Below are positions 23,435-36,500 of a stretch of DNA of 64,000 nucleotides, piece by piece. A program made the position numbers and the translations under genes. Source of the stretch: Cruorifilaria tuberocauda (lineage: Eukaryota; Nematoda; Chromadorea; Rhabditida; Onchocercidae); contig JABVXU010000112.1 of the NCBI GenBank assembly GCA_013365365.1, forward strand, positions 1 through 64,000, written 5' to 3'. The notes beneath the pieces were generated by a model. That model searched no databases and was not told the DNA's origin. It worked only from the letters and a program-made list of their open reading frames with translations. Within the stretch, counting starts at the first letter, position 1. Every line of letters begins with the position of its first letter.

Positions 23435-23815
23435 AGTAAATTTCAATAAATTGGTGACATTTTTTTTTTCATCCTTTTTTTTTCCTTAACGTGTATGTAT
23501 GTGTGTATGTGTACGTGTATGTATCTAAGCGTGTACATGTGTGTATGCGTGTATGTTTCTGTGTATGTGTGTGTGTGTGTATGTAAATTTTAGGAGTAAA
23601 TTTCAATAAATTGGTGACATTTTTTTCTTTTTTTTTTCCTTTAACGTGTATGTGTCTATGGCGTGTATGTGTAATATGCGTGTATGCGTATATGCGTGTA
23701 CGCGTGTATGTGTCTATGTGTGTATGTGTCTTTGCGCGTGTTTTTGTATGCGTGTATGTGTATGTGCGTGTATGTGTATGTGCGTGTATGTGTGTATGTG
23801 TGTTGTGTGTTAAAA
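23435..23815. repeat. Duplicated block containing (TG)n/GTGTATG arrays
   Basis: GTAAATTTCAATAAATTGGT followed by GACATT and a T run occurs at about 23435 and 23595, each followed by AACGTGTATG and a TG-type array (23490-23584 and 23645-23810). The block is therefore a 160-bp tandem duplication whose microsatellite parts have diverged. Open frames on both strands are repeat products. Confidence 0.9.
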
Positions 23816-23919
23816 ATGATACAACGAGAAAAAGGCAAAATAAAATCAAGCACTTCTTTTGCTAAAAATCTAAAGAATGAATTGTGGAGGATGAAGAAGA
23901 ACGAGAAGGAGAAGAATAG

Positions 23920-23965
23920 GAGAGAAAAAGAAAGAGGGAGAGAGAGGGAGGGAGAGAGGGAGAAA
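23920..23965. repeat. Purine-only GAGAGGGA tract
   Basis: About 45 bp of G/A-only sequence (AGAGGGAGAGAGAGGGAGGG). Confidence 0.9.
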
Positions 23966-25009
23966 TCGTTGTTATGGCATCTATTAAGTCAAGCTTAAGT
24001 AGTAAGCTATCAAGCTCACAAGAGGTATTTTATTTGAAAGTACAATCTTTTAAATGTGACTTTACGTAATTTTCATAACTGATGCATTGATTTTGCAGCT
24101 TTCATCCTCACATTTGACCTATTTTATAATTTTTCAATTTTTTGCAAAAAAAAAAGAGTCAATTTTTATTGAATTAAAAAATATAGTAAACTAATAATTG
24201 ATAGAAGAATTTAAAATTCTAATAAAACTTTATCAGAATTACTTTACTTTGTGATAAATTATGGGTTACTTTAACTTATTTATCACTAATAAAAATTATA
24301 CTGGATAATATAATGTTACCGTATATACTTGTTATACTGAGAGTAATATTATACTGTCAGCAATTATTATGGTACTAACAACGATGATAATAACAATTAT
24401 AATACGATAATAATTGATAGTAAAAAAAAAAAAGTCATGTTATTAGTCATGTTTAAAATTTCCCTTATCACTAATAAAAAAAATTACACTGATAATAAAA
24501 TGTTATCATATCATATGATTGTAACACTGGAAGTGATATTATAATACTAGCAATTATTATGATAATAGCAATGATAACAATAATAATTGATAGCAAAGAT
24601 AAAGATGATATCAGTTATGCTTGAAAAATTGTTGACTGAAATCGAAATACTAATTTCGAATATTGAAATATGAAAAAGGATTGAGGAAATAATTTCGGAG
24701 AATTATTGAAATGCTTGATAATCATGCATTTTCCTTTTTCATTTAGCTAAAGTAAAGCATGAGAAAAAAGAAAGTGTATTCTCTCGATATGCATCATTAT
24801 TAATAGATCCATTTTCGAGAATGGAAATTTGCAAATAACAGACTTTATTATCATTAAAATAGTTGGAAAAGAAGACTTATAAAAGATATTAGCTAATATT
24901 AACAAAATAATTCAAAGATTAATAAATAGGTGAAGCTGAAAAAAAAAACCAATAATATTATTTCTTGTACTGTACGCAAATTTCCATGAAATAAAAAAAT
25001 ATCTAATTA

Positions 25010-25240
25010 ATAAGCATACTCAAGCTTATTTGTAACAGCATGATAAAGATAATAATGATAATAATGATGATTATGATACGTAATGTAACAATAAGCATAT
25101 TACAGCTTGTTTGTAACAGCATGATAATGATAATAACGATGACGATAATGATGGTACATTATATAATAATAAGCGTATTACAGCTTATTTGTAACAGTAT
25201 GATAATGATAATAATAATAATAATGATGATGATGATACGT
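25010..25240. repeat. Three-copy repeat of about 80 bp
   Basis: AAGC(A/G)TA, CAGCTTATTTGTAACAG and ATGATAATGATAATAA recur with starts near 25023, 25105 and 25185. Each copy ends in a variable (GAT/AAT)n run. Confidence 0.87.
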
Positions 25241-28200
25241 AATACAATCAATATCAATCCAATTGATCATCACTATTAATTTTATGCACATATTAACTTT
25301 ATTAACTGATCGGATTATCGTTTTAGTTAGGACATGCATTTTGCTTATTTCTCATTTTAAAATTATTGAAAAAAAAAGAAACCAGTAACAGTAATAAGTT
25401 AACCTTTAACTTATTGATTTTGAAAAATTTCCAAGCTATTTGATATGCATTATGTATATTGCTCATGAATATCATGAATCACGTATATTCCATCTCTTCC
25501 AATGTAAAATTTGATCTGATTAAATTTTTGATATTAACTATTTGATAAATTTCGCAACGTTTTTCTGTTTGTTTGCTCAAAATTACAATAATTTTGTATG
25601 AATCTATTAAAAATAAAAGTGTAAAATTTTTTTATTACTTACAAATATATCAGTGATAATGAATTGATAAGAAAAATCATGATTTTTTATGATGAATAAA
25701 AATTTCATTAGTTTCATTTCACTGAGCATTTCCTTTTTCTTTCATGTAACTTTTCAAATTTAATAAATTTTAAAATTTGAAATAAATGAGAATGGAAATT
25801 GAGAGATCTGATAACTTCTATTCATAACTCTATGAGGAATAAAGTTGATAAAATATTGCGCAAAAGCTTTGTGAAATTTGTAAAAATTAAATTTTTTCAA
25901 TTGAATAAAATGAGCGAATGAAAAGATAGCAAAGAATAAAATTTACTTTTCAAGCAATTCACTTACCTTTACTTTTTCGTATGAGCTAACTTTATTTTCT
26001 TCCTTGATTATATTTATAAGAAAACTAATTAATAACTAAATGGAAAAGAAAGGATTGAAATTTCTATTTTCAATGTCGCTTCCAAGAAATATGACAGAAA
26101 TTTGTCAACTTCGATTCCAATCATTCATTATTATTTCTCTAATTTAAATTAATATTTTATCAATGATTATCATGCAAATATGAAATGCATATTTCTTTTG
26201 ATAGTATCACTTTGATACCTTAAATGATACGATTGATAAAATTATCAAATATGCTAAAACCGTTGAAACTCATTTAAGCTAAAATAAACTTGCGTCCATA
26301 TCATTTAAATTATACCAACTTTAAATAAATTGATCCAAATTGATCGAATTCATACATGATGATAAGCGGATCAAGATTATTTTTTACTTAAAATACTATA
26401 ACAACTGAAGGAACAATTAAGTAAATTATAAGAAATACATTTCAAAAAAATAAAAAATGAAGAAAAAAATTCCGAGATGAGACGTAAAATGATAAGTCAA
26501 ACGTCAAACTTAAAAATGTATAATATCATTTCATTTCACAAGATGAAACTTATCAGTGGAATAAAAATTTAGCTTAGTTACCTTATAATTATTATGAAAA
26601 CAGTTAGCTTCTAAACATTCAGCTATATTCATGATGATTTTAATTCTCAAGGAAAGAAATAGTCATCGTTAAATGATATATTATTACTTATTATCATTAT
26701 CAAATATCATTATCATTATCGTTATATCAATATCAATATCATTATTATTATCATCATTATCAAATATTTTTAATTGATTAAAATTCATTAATTAATTATT
26801 TTCAACTAATTTATTAAATGAAATTTTTTTTAAAATCAAAATGATATTACATACACTATTATATACCATTTTTTAATTACTTTTGATATTTTATTAATTT
26901 TATTAGATGGAATTTTTCATTGTCACTAATTTATTGATAATATTAATTTTAAAGAACATTTTTTTTTCAAATAGCTTACATTATTAGCTATAACGAATTG
27001 TTATCACTTACGATATGCTTTATATTTTTTATTCATCACTTCTAGCAATTCTTCTCTTTGATTTAATTATTAATAATAAAGTGAAAATAAAGCAATAATT
27101 AAATATCAATTTAAACTTTAAACTTGAAGATGCGAAATTAGAAAGACAATTTTCAAATTGAACAAAATATCAAATATCATTAAGAGTTTAAATTTAAGCA
27201 AAAATATTTGACAATTGGAAAAATGTTCGTTTGGAATTGAATTTTAAAAAATGAAAATGAAATTAAAATTCTGGGAAAAAAAGGAAATATAAAGTCATAA
27301 AAAAAAAGAAAATGATATAATCAATATTTTAGCTTAAAGCTTAAATTTACATTACTGTAATCGATTTACAAAAATGACGAAAGATTACTTTTAATGTATT
27401 TTTCATCTTCACTTTACTCTCCATTCTATCGTCCAATTTGTCATATCATATCATATTAGTATAATCAGAGTCCACACTTCTCTGTTTACATTCAAAATAT
27501 CAAATGATAATAAAAAGACAAGAATTATATTTACAGGGCAAAAAAGAGATACGTAAATGCGTGATGCATACACGTAAATGCATGTATCTACGTGTATGTC
27601 TTATTTAATACTTTTAACTATAATTGAAAGATTTTTATTTCAATAAACGAAATACTAACGAATGAAAATGTTTGAAGGCTAATTTGAAATAGTATTTAAA
27701 ATAGTTTAAATTCAAACAATTCAATACAATATTAATCTGAAGTTATAATTATGAATTAAATAATATTTACGTCGTAATTACAACTACAAATAAGTGACAG
27801 GTGGTGGTGATTCATTTCATTTATTGAGTTAACATTTAATTAATTATTTATTATAATATGGAACATATTAGATTATAAAGCTATAAGAATGATTTCATTA
27901 TAAATCAATAATTTATATAGCAATTAGTCGCAATTCTAATAAAATGAAATTATTGCATAAAACGGTTAGCTAATAAGATCTGGAAATATGCTGCAAGTTG
28001 ACTAATGCAGGAAAAGAAAATTTTGGATTTAATTTATTAGCGGAAAATGAAGCTCTAGTATTGGCTAAATAATAAGCCAGAAATATGCTACAGTTTAGTA
28101 GCGATCCGGTAGCGATCCGGAAGTGTTCTACACTTTCTGCAATGATCATTCAGAAAAAATGCTACAGTTTACGCAGTAATCCAGAAATACGCTAAAATTT

Positions 28201-28594
28201 TTAGCAAATATATAAGAAAAAGCAAACTCCCTGCTTAACTTATTTTGACGCAAGAAGAAGCTCTAAAATAATAGCATAATACTAAACACTAAAATAAAAT
28301 GAATTATTCATAAAATGAGTTGAAGCTAAGTAAAGTGTTTTGAGCTATTATAAGTAAGACGATAGATTTTTATTGTTTGAAAATAAGTTTAATTTTGGAA
28401 AATATGAAGTGAGTGATAAACTTATCACAGATTATCAGAGAAAGCCTCAATTATCAAGTAAACAAGCAAAAAAGAAATGCAATATGTTGGAAAGGATGAA
28501 AATGAAGCCGGAATTTCAGCTAATTGTTAGAATTTTTCTCATAGGTTTCAATTGCAAGCTCAATTCCCACAATTTTCTTCCCATTTTTCCCATC

Positions 28595-28666
28595 AATTTT
28601 CTCTCTCTCTCCCTCCCTCTCTCTCTCTCCCTCTCCCTCTCTCTCTCCCTCTCTCTCCCTTTTGTT
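28595..28666. repeat. Pyrimidine tract (CTCTCTCC)n
   Basis: About 70 bp of C/T only, with CTCTCTCTCC- and CCCTCTCT-type units. Confidence 0.93.
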
Positions 28667-28780
28667 TTTTTCCAATGAATTCACTTGCAAAATGTTAAAG
28701 CTAAACATTTCTATTTTTTTTGCTGAAAAAAAAATTCCATATAATTATAATGTTATCTTTAATTTATTTCATCAATTGTA

Positions 28781-28818
28781 TGGTAAGTAAGTAAGTAAGT
28801 AAGTAAGTAAGGAAGTAA
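28781..28818. repeat. (GTAA)n microsatellite
   Basis: About eight GTAA/AAGT units followed by one GGAAGTAAA variant. Confidence 0.95.
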
Positions 28819-30040
28819 AATAAGCTGATATTATTATCATTGAGGAAAGAATTATCAGTCTATCTTATCATTATCTTATCTTTTATGATTATTAACGATA
28901 GATATTGTAAAATACGTTGTACGTTATATTATTAGTAATGAAATAAAAGAGTTTAGTTCTTTTTATGAATGTATTTTGAATCGGTATGGAATAAAATGGC
29001 TAGTAATTTGAAAATTTTAATTAACTTACTAAAACTTACCTATTACTAAATTTATTTGGCGGGATTAAAAGCCAATTGAACGTATTAAATTAAGTTAATG
29101 TATTAAGTTAATGAACGTATTAAATTATATTTCAGTGTCTGATTATGATTGATTTTACATATTTGAAATATCCACTAATTTCGAATATCGAATGTAAGTC
29201 CAGTTTTGCTTTACTGATTTATTACTGATCAATCACTTTATCTATTTTATTACCCGTTAGATATTGTAAAATTAAATATCGCTAAATTAAATTTTAATTA
29301 ATTAAATTTAATTTAAAAAAGTTTAATGAAAGACAAATAAATTATAATTAAAATTAAAATTATCAAAATATATAAATTAAATTAAAATTATAATTTATAT
29401 ACAATATAGGTTAAATTTAGCAAAAAATTTTATTTATATTGATTTCAACTCTTTTTAAGTCAATACTTTAGATATTACTGACTTTCAAATATTTCATGAT
29501 TCACATTTGTGGAAAGAAAAAGTCTCTGGTTAGAGTATAAAGTTTTTTTAATTGAAAAAGAAAAAGAAAGATTAATTGTATAGATGATTCAGAATGATAC
29601 AGGTAATAATAACAATGTGCTTTTACCTGTAACAGTAATACTCATGAAAAAAAAATGTTATATTATTGTTACTTGTTATATTACTTGTTAATTTCAGTTC
29701 CTAGTTTCATTACTGTTATAGTTGTATGATAATGATAAAAGTACTATTTCTATCACTGTACATTTGATTAAATTAGACAAAATAATTTATGATTGAATTT
29801 TCTCAAATGCTTTTAATGGCTATCATATTTTAATAGCTGTGAAGAAAAAAAAATTATTTAGCTGAATGGAAATTACAGCTGTCATCTCAAGTGATAAATT
29901 AATTGAGAACGAAAATGATAGGATTGATAGGAATGGATGAAATATTTCTAATCAATTCTTTTTTCTAATTTAGAGAAAAAAAATGAATAATGTTAGTGAT
30001 AGGGATTGCTAATTTAAATTATTTTTAAAACTTTCCATTA

Positions 30041-30321
30041 AAAGTAGTAATTTTATCACTATCAAACAATAATAAGTAGTAATTTTATCACTATCAAACA
30101 ATAATAAGTAGTAATTTTATCACTATCATATAATAAGTAGTAATTTTATCACTATCATACAGTAATAAGTAGTAATTTTATCACTATCATACAATAGTAA
30201 GTAGTAATTTCATCACTATCATACAGTAATAAGTAGTAATTTTATCACTATCATATAATAAATAGTAATTTTATCACTATCATACAATAATAAGTAGTAA
30301 TTTTATCACTATCGTATCATT
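30041..30321. repeat. 32-bp minisatellite, nine copies
   Basis: Unit AAGTAGTAATTTTATCACTA plus TCATACAATAAT, with 29-bp variants that lack three bases in the second half. Nine copies. Confidence 0.95.
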
Positions 30322-30897
30322 ACCATTTTTGTAAATTATTTCTTACTGTTTTTCCTTCCCTATTTTAATCTTTGCTATGATATTAAAAACAAAGTAAGTC
30401 ATTAAAAGATTAGAGTAAAAAATTTCCTTTTTTAACCAATTAGTATTGAATAAAAAGATGAATAATGAAAATAAGTGAAATTGATGAATTTTTCAGATAA
30501 TAAATGATAAATGATAAGTGATAATTAATGATAAGAAACTCGATAAGATGAAGTTTATTTGGAAAAGAAATCGATTAAAGAAATTCAAAGATATACAATT
30601 GACATAAGTGTTATATTTTCTTCAATCAATAAGAATTTCAAATTTTCTTTTTAAATATTTGCAAAAAAAAAATAAATAAATAATAAACTTCACTATCAAT
30701 GGATATCATATCATCATATCATAAACAATATCATAAACATCATAACAATCATATCATTATATTGATAATACAGTAATTATGCATTTTATTATATTGATAA
30801 TACAGTAATTGTGCATTTTGTTACAGTTTAGATAATTAAAAGGAAATCAACACATCCAATCATCGCTTTTCCTAAAATCATTTCTTCTAAAATCTCG

Positions 30898-31145
30898 AAC
30901 TAGCTATCAGATTAGTTATCTCAATTACTTATCAGATTAATTAGCTATCAGATTAGTTAGCTCAATTACTTATCAGATTAATTAGCTATCGGATTAGTTA
31001 GCTCAATTACTTATCAGATTAATTAGCTATCAGATTAGTTAGCTCAATTACTTATCAGATTAATTAGCTATCAGATTAGTTATCTCAATTACTTATCAGA
31101 TTAATTAGCTATCAGATTAGTTCGCTCAATCAGCTATCAGATTAG
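30898..31145. repeat. 41-bp minisatellite, six copies
   Basis: Unit CTATCAGATTAGTTAGCTCA plus ATTACTTATCAGATTAATTAG. Each unit contains two TATCAGATTA half-repeats, so it probably arose from a shorter motif. Confidence 0.95.
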
Positions 31146-33595
31146 CGCATTCTTAGGATTTTCTTATCATAATTACTTGTGCTTCATCATACCTGTAAAA
31201 ATGATTGAAATAATGTAAATTGTATATCACACTAATTTATATCTTCGTTTTTTGTTTTTTGTTTTAAATGAAAAATGCTAAAGTTTCTTTTTCAGTTTAG
31301 AAAATTGAAATTGAAAGATACTTTATTTAAACGAATAAAAAAAAGTATTTCTTCCTATCTCAAATTTAATTTTCTAAAATTACAGATTATCTTTTGCAAC
31401 TTATCGCTTTAATCAGAGATAAATTCACTAGAGAGAAGAAAAAATAGTTTAGAAATAAATAAATCAACTGAAGCATTGAAATTGAAAGCATTTATTTAAT
31501 TCTTTCGAAATTTCAATCTAAGAATTAAAATTTCATTCTTCCAATAGAATTTAGATATATTAGAATTAAAGTTGTAATTTATGATTTATGATTAGCGATT
31601 AATGATTAGAGATATGAATTATAAATTAGTATATTTTAATATTTTCTTTGTTTAAATTTACAAGGAAAAACTATTTTCTTATAAATTCTACATTTAGTGA
31701 TAAGCACTTTGATAATTCACCTTATGTGATAAATGTTTGTTATCAATATTTTAAATTAACATTTTGAAATGTTAGCGCGTTAGCGGCGTAATTTTTATCA
31801 TTGATGACAATGATGCTTGATTGTTTACTTAATCGATTGATGATAAAAGTGATAAAGCAATCGTTTATTTCAAATTTCTCTCACAATGATCATATTTATT
31901 GATCGATTAGATTAAAGTAAATTCAGGTTTCTCATATTCAGGTACTCAATTTTAAGGTGAAGTCACATATCAAATTCTAATATCATTAAATTCATAATTC
32001 TTGCCAAAAATTATGGGCATTTTCTGCGAATGAAATAAATGATATTAATTAATTAGTTAATTAATTAAGTATATATCAAAATGTATTGTCTACTGATAAG
32101 ATAACAAGAATAAATTGATCGATGCAAAATGTTTATCAGTACTGATATTGTCTCTGTAAAAGGCAATAGTATAATACTGATAAATGATAAAATTATGATA
32201 AATTATCTTAAATCAATTTTTGTCAAAAAGTTTAAAAGAAAATAATTATTTTTTTAGGCATTTTTCATCGAGAAAAATTTCTAAAATGAAATTTTTAAAA
32301 TAATAAAAAAAAAGAAACTTGAAGAGAATAATACTGGTAACTTAATTATGGATAACTCTTTTGAGTAATGTGGATAACTTTTTAAGATTAAAAAATAATA
32401 GAAAAATAAAGTAATGCATTATTCAATTTAATCCTGTTATCAATCGATAAAATAATCTCTTTTATCAACAATTTTATTGATTAAAGTCTATTACACAATA
32501 ATTATAATTAAGTTTGATTGCAAAAGAGAATTCAAAAAGTTCATTTATCATCTTTTGACCGATCAATAAGTAAAATTTCATTTTAAAAAAAAAAACACAA
32601 AACGTATTTTTCCACTTAAGGAACGATTTTTGTAAATGAAAAAAACTTTAAATAATTGATATTTTCTATGATTTTACGAAAAAATTCTCAATATTAAATA
32701 ACAGGTTGTTTTATTAGTAGTAATTAATTTTAATATCACTCTGTACTACCTTTGTCCTTTGATGATAAGTTTTGAGAATTTTCAAAATTATTAGCAGAAT
32801 AGGTATGATATATTAATATTTAATGCACACGGGTATATCTATTCATAAAAATTCAAAATGATTTTACAAAATAGTTTTATACTTTATGCTAATTTTGATC
32901 ATAAAAAAGTGCAAATTGAAAAAGTAAACGTCACTATATTCAACATTTCAATAATTCATGATCAAAATTATCTTCATCTTCACATCAAATAGATAAATGT
33001 TTAAGTCAGTTTAATCAATATAATAAAATCATTAAAATATTATTCATTATTAAATTTCATTATTAAATTCATTATTAAAATATCATTCATGCATATGAAC
33101 TTGTTCGTATGAAATGAGATCTTTAAAAAATACAGGGAATAAATGATATTAAACATCAATTAATTAATTTAAGATTAAAAGTAATTGTAGGCTATCAATA
33201 ATTATATTATCGATTTTAATTATTATTTAACTAAAATTTTGAATTGTCAATTAATTAATTAATTAATATTAAACATAGTTAATATCAGAAATCTAATTTA
33301 GCTGTTGCTATGAAATATTGCCGAATCGTTTGATTGAAATATATTCCATTCAGGATTTCATTGGAACTGAAAGATTATTAATTATTATTAATTAATTATC
33401 TAAAAGATTACTATTAATTATTTTCTTCTGGAATCATTTAAGGAAGATCTTAAATCATCAGTTTCATCAGTTTAACCGAATTTCATTACTTATAAAAATG
33501 TTTTGAAATTTTAGAATTTCAAAAATTTTGAAATTTCATGAGTTCATTTATTTAAAAATAATTCTCATACTACAGTGAACATGAAAATTTCATTC

Positions 33596-36500
33596 TTAAT
33601 TAAATTTCAAAAAAAAAAAAGAATGAGCTGAACTCTGTTTGCTATCAAATTGTTCACATCCATTCTCGAGATAAATCAATCCATGCTGCTGATGCTTTTG
33701 AAAATACTGAGGACTTGATGATGAATCTTCACCATATAGCAAACATTTACCCATATCGATAATAAATGCTGCTGACTGCAAACTTTCAAATTAACCTATG
33801 AACTTATTTCAAATTAGCCGTGATATAGCTTATCTGAATTTAAAAAACTTCAGAAGTACTAGATGCAAAGTTTAAAAAATGTCTGCAATTAAATTAATTG
33901 AATGAATTAAAATTAAAAATTAAATTGATGAATAATGGAATTAAAAAAAATTTTTTTTACGTTTTTCGTCAAGCATATTGTATGATAAATGCAAGAATGT
34001 AATTTATAATTAAAAAAAAATATCAGTAATTCCAATTCTCAATTAAAATCAAAGTTTAAAATAATTATCGAATAAATCAAAGAAAATTATTATTTAAATG
34101 AATTATATATTAAATGAATTTTTTTTCAATTCAAAATACTCATCACTGAAATTATTGGATCGATTTAATATGAATTATCATTTAAATTAAAATCCTTTAA
34201 ATTATCGAATTGTTTGATCTCAGTAAATAAACAATAATAATAATACCTTGCAATGGAAATGAGGTGCTATGATACATAGCTCAATGCATTTACGTAATCC
34301 ATGATAATCTCTTGGAATATCATCAAAAGTTTCCCGAGGTTCAATATTCATGGCATAATTCAGGAATGATACAAATTCGAAACATCCCTCGAGAAGAATT
34401 AAATTTTCTGAAATTATTAAAAAAAATTTGGAAAGTATTCAATATGAGCTTATAGGAAAATCAAGCATACAAAAATCACTTAACTTAAATATTAAAAATT
34501 TTTTTTTATCATTGAAAATTGATTAAACCTGGATAGCAGAATTTGATAGCTGTTCGAATTTTGAAATTAGATGATAAAAAGGTTAAAGATGTTAGGATAT
34601 CATCACCGCTATTAGCATATGTGATACATTGTCGTTTTACAATATCATATGTAAACGAAATACATTCCCTTCCAGTACTCTATAATTCATTAATTTTTAA
34701 ATAATTGAAATTATTAATTTAAGTAAAAAATTAATAATATTAAAATTCGTTGAACAAATTATTGATTTTCTTGAATAAAAAAAGAAATGATAAATGATTT
34801 GATTGATTTTATTTTTCTATTTAATTTATTTATTTATTGGATAATTTAATATCTAAAAATATAAATAATATAATATTTAAAAAAAAAAAATAAAACGAAC
34901 GGCGATAAGAATACACTTAGCTCTACAAGATTTGTATGATCCAGCATTTGTTTTCCTTTGCAATCGATCATCACTTTGTAATATAGCATTTTCAACAATT
35001 AACCATACTTCATGTTCATTACTTTTACATAATCCTGTTACTGTATTAGAATTACGGTAATTGTACAGTAAGTGTTATTAATGATAATCATTGAATGTTA
35101 AGAAATGAATTTCAATAGTATGATAAAGTTACTGTATGATACAATAAAGTTATCTTAATATGAAATTAATAGATTCATTTTATTGTGTCAGAATTACAGT
35201 ACTTATACAGTAAGTTTTATTAATGATAATCAGTTGAATTTTAAGAAACAGATTTCAATAGTATGATAAATGAAATTGATAGAAAACTAATCTCTTTGCA
35301 AAATTTTAAATAATAGAATGAATATAAAGTTATTTTATGTTGCACTTACTTTATGTATTAATGAGAAATGATAAATAATATCATTTCTCATTAATAATTT
35401 GTAAAATTTCATACATTTGTCGTTTAAAAAAATTTTTTGTTTTGCCACAGAGAATTGTTTTTTATCAAAAAAAGAAAACCTGATGAAAGAAGCTTTTCCA
35501 TTCTGTTATTTTGTTTCGATGGTGTTACTGAGAATGATTTAATTGCTGGAAATGGCATTAATTTATCCGTAATGAATTTTTCATCATCCAATAATGTTAT
35601 CATATCACTTGTGCCCTTAATTTTTGTTTTATCATAAATTAAATTTTACTTTAAGTTCATTTGAAAATGAAAATTAATCAATTTAAGAGTAATTTTCGCT
35701 CAGGAAAGTATAAAATTTTTTCAAATTCTCCTTAAGAAATTTAAACTGTAATAAAAGTAAACGATTGATTTAATTATTGGTATCATTTGATTTCTTCCAG
35801 TTCTTCCTGATATCTCTCATGATATTCTGAAATGATTAGTGATGATACGAGAATATCTCGTCTACCTTTATTTTATTTAATTTTTCTGCACTTGTTGGTG
35901 AAAGTTTAATTGGTGAACGTCTTATTTCTTCCGGAATCGCTTTCAATAGTTTATTCAAATCGACATCATCATCTCTCCGATGATCTTTTGGGAAATTTGC
36001 ACTGTGTACCGGAAGATTCCTAATGTTTCCAATAAAAAATGCGGGATTATCAACTGGATTTATTTCATGACTTGATTGTTGTAATGTTTCAGATTTTCTG
36101 GATGATGTTAAACTAGCGGAATCTTGTTCTGATCTAGATGAAAATATTGAAACGGTTGGTAAAGATAATTCAGACGGTGATATCATATCATCATAAACTT
36201 CATCTCTTTCGGATAGAACTACTGAAAATGCAGTTGATGATGGAGAGGATAAAGTACTAGTAGTACTGGTATCACTGGCAGAAATCAAAGTATAATCCTG
36301 TGATTTGTGAAAATTATCAGAAATACTTGTAGCAGAAGTAGTAACAGTAAAATTCAATTCATCAAATTTGTCATACTTTTTAAATTTTTGTTCATTATCA
36401 AAATAATCAAAATAAGGAGTAGCAGTTATAGCTTGACCATCCGGCGGTACAAGAATTAAAGAATTTGCATAAGCTATCGCTGGTCGTTGTAACTCAATAC

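Larger units (their letters stand above)
13576..33595. other. 20-kb gene-free region rich in repeats
   Basis: Apart from sequence just above 13575 that should hold the PTB 5' UTR and promoter, no exon chain with recognisable protein similarity was found on either strand. Open frames here are either repeat products (poly-Met from ATC arrays, Val/Ile from GTAATA arrays, Cys/Val from TG arrays) or short AT-rich frames without family features. The contents are the repeats and mitochondrial insert listed separately. Whether this is intergenic, or contains 5' noncoding exons of PTB, cannot be told from sequence alone. Confidence 0.65.

Noticed and set aside
22396..23998. Several 65-126-residue frames around the CA/TG arrays
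   Set aside because: Low-complexity products of microsatellites and GATAAAAATTGAT repeats on both strands.
35437..35637. 66-residue plus-strand frame
   Set aside because: Antisense shadow of PAN gene exon 5, which fits in phase with its neighbours on the minus strand.
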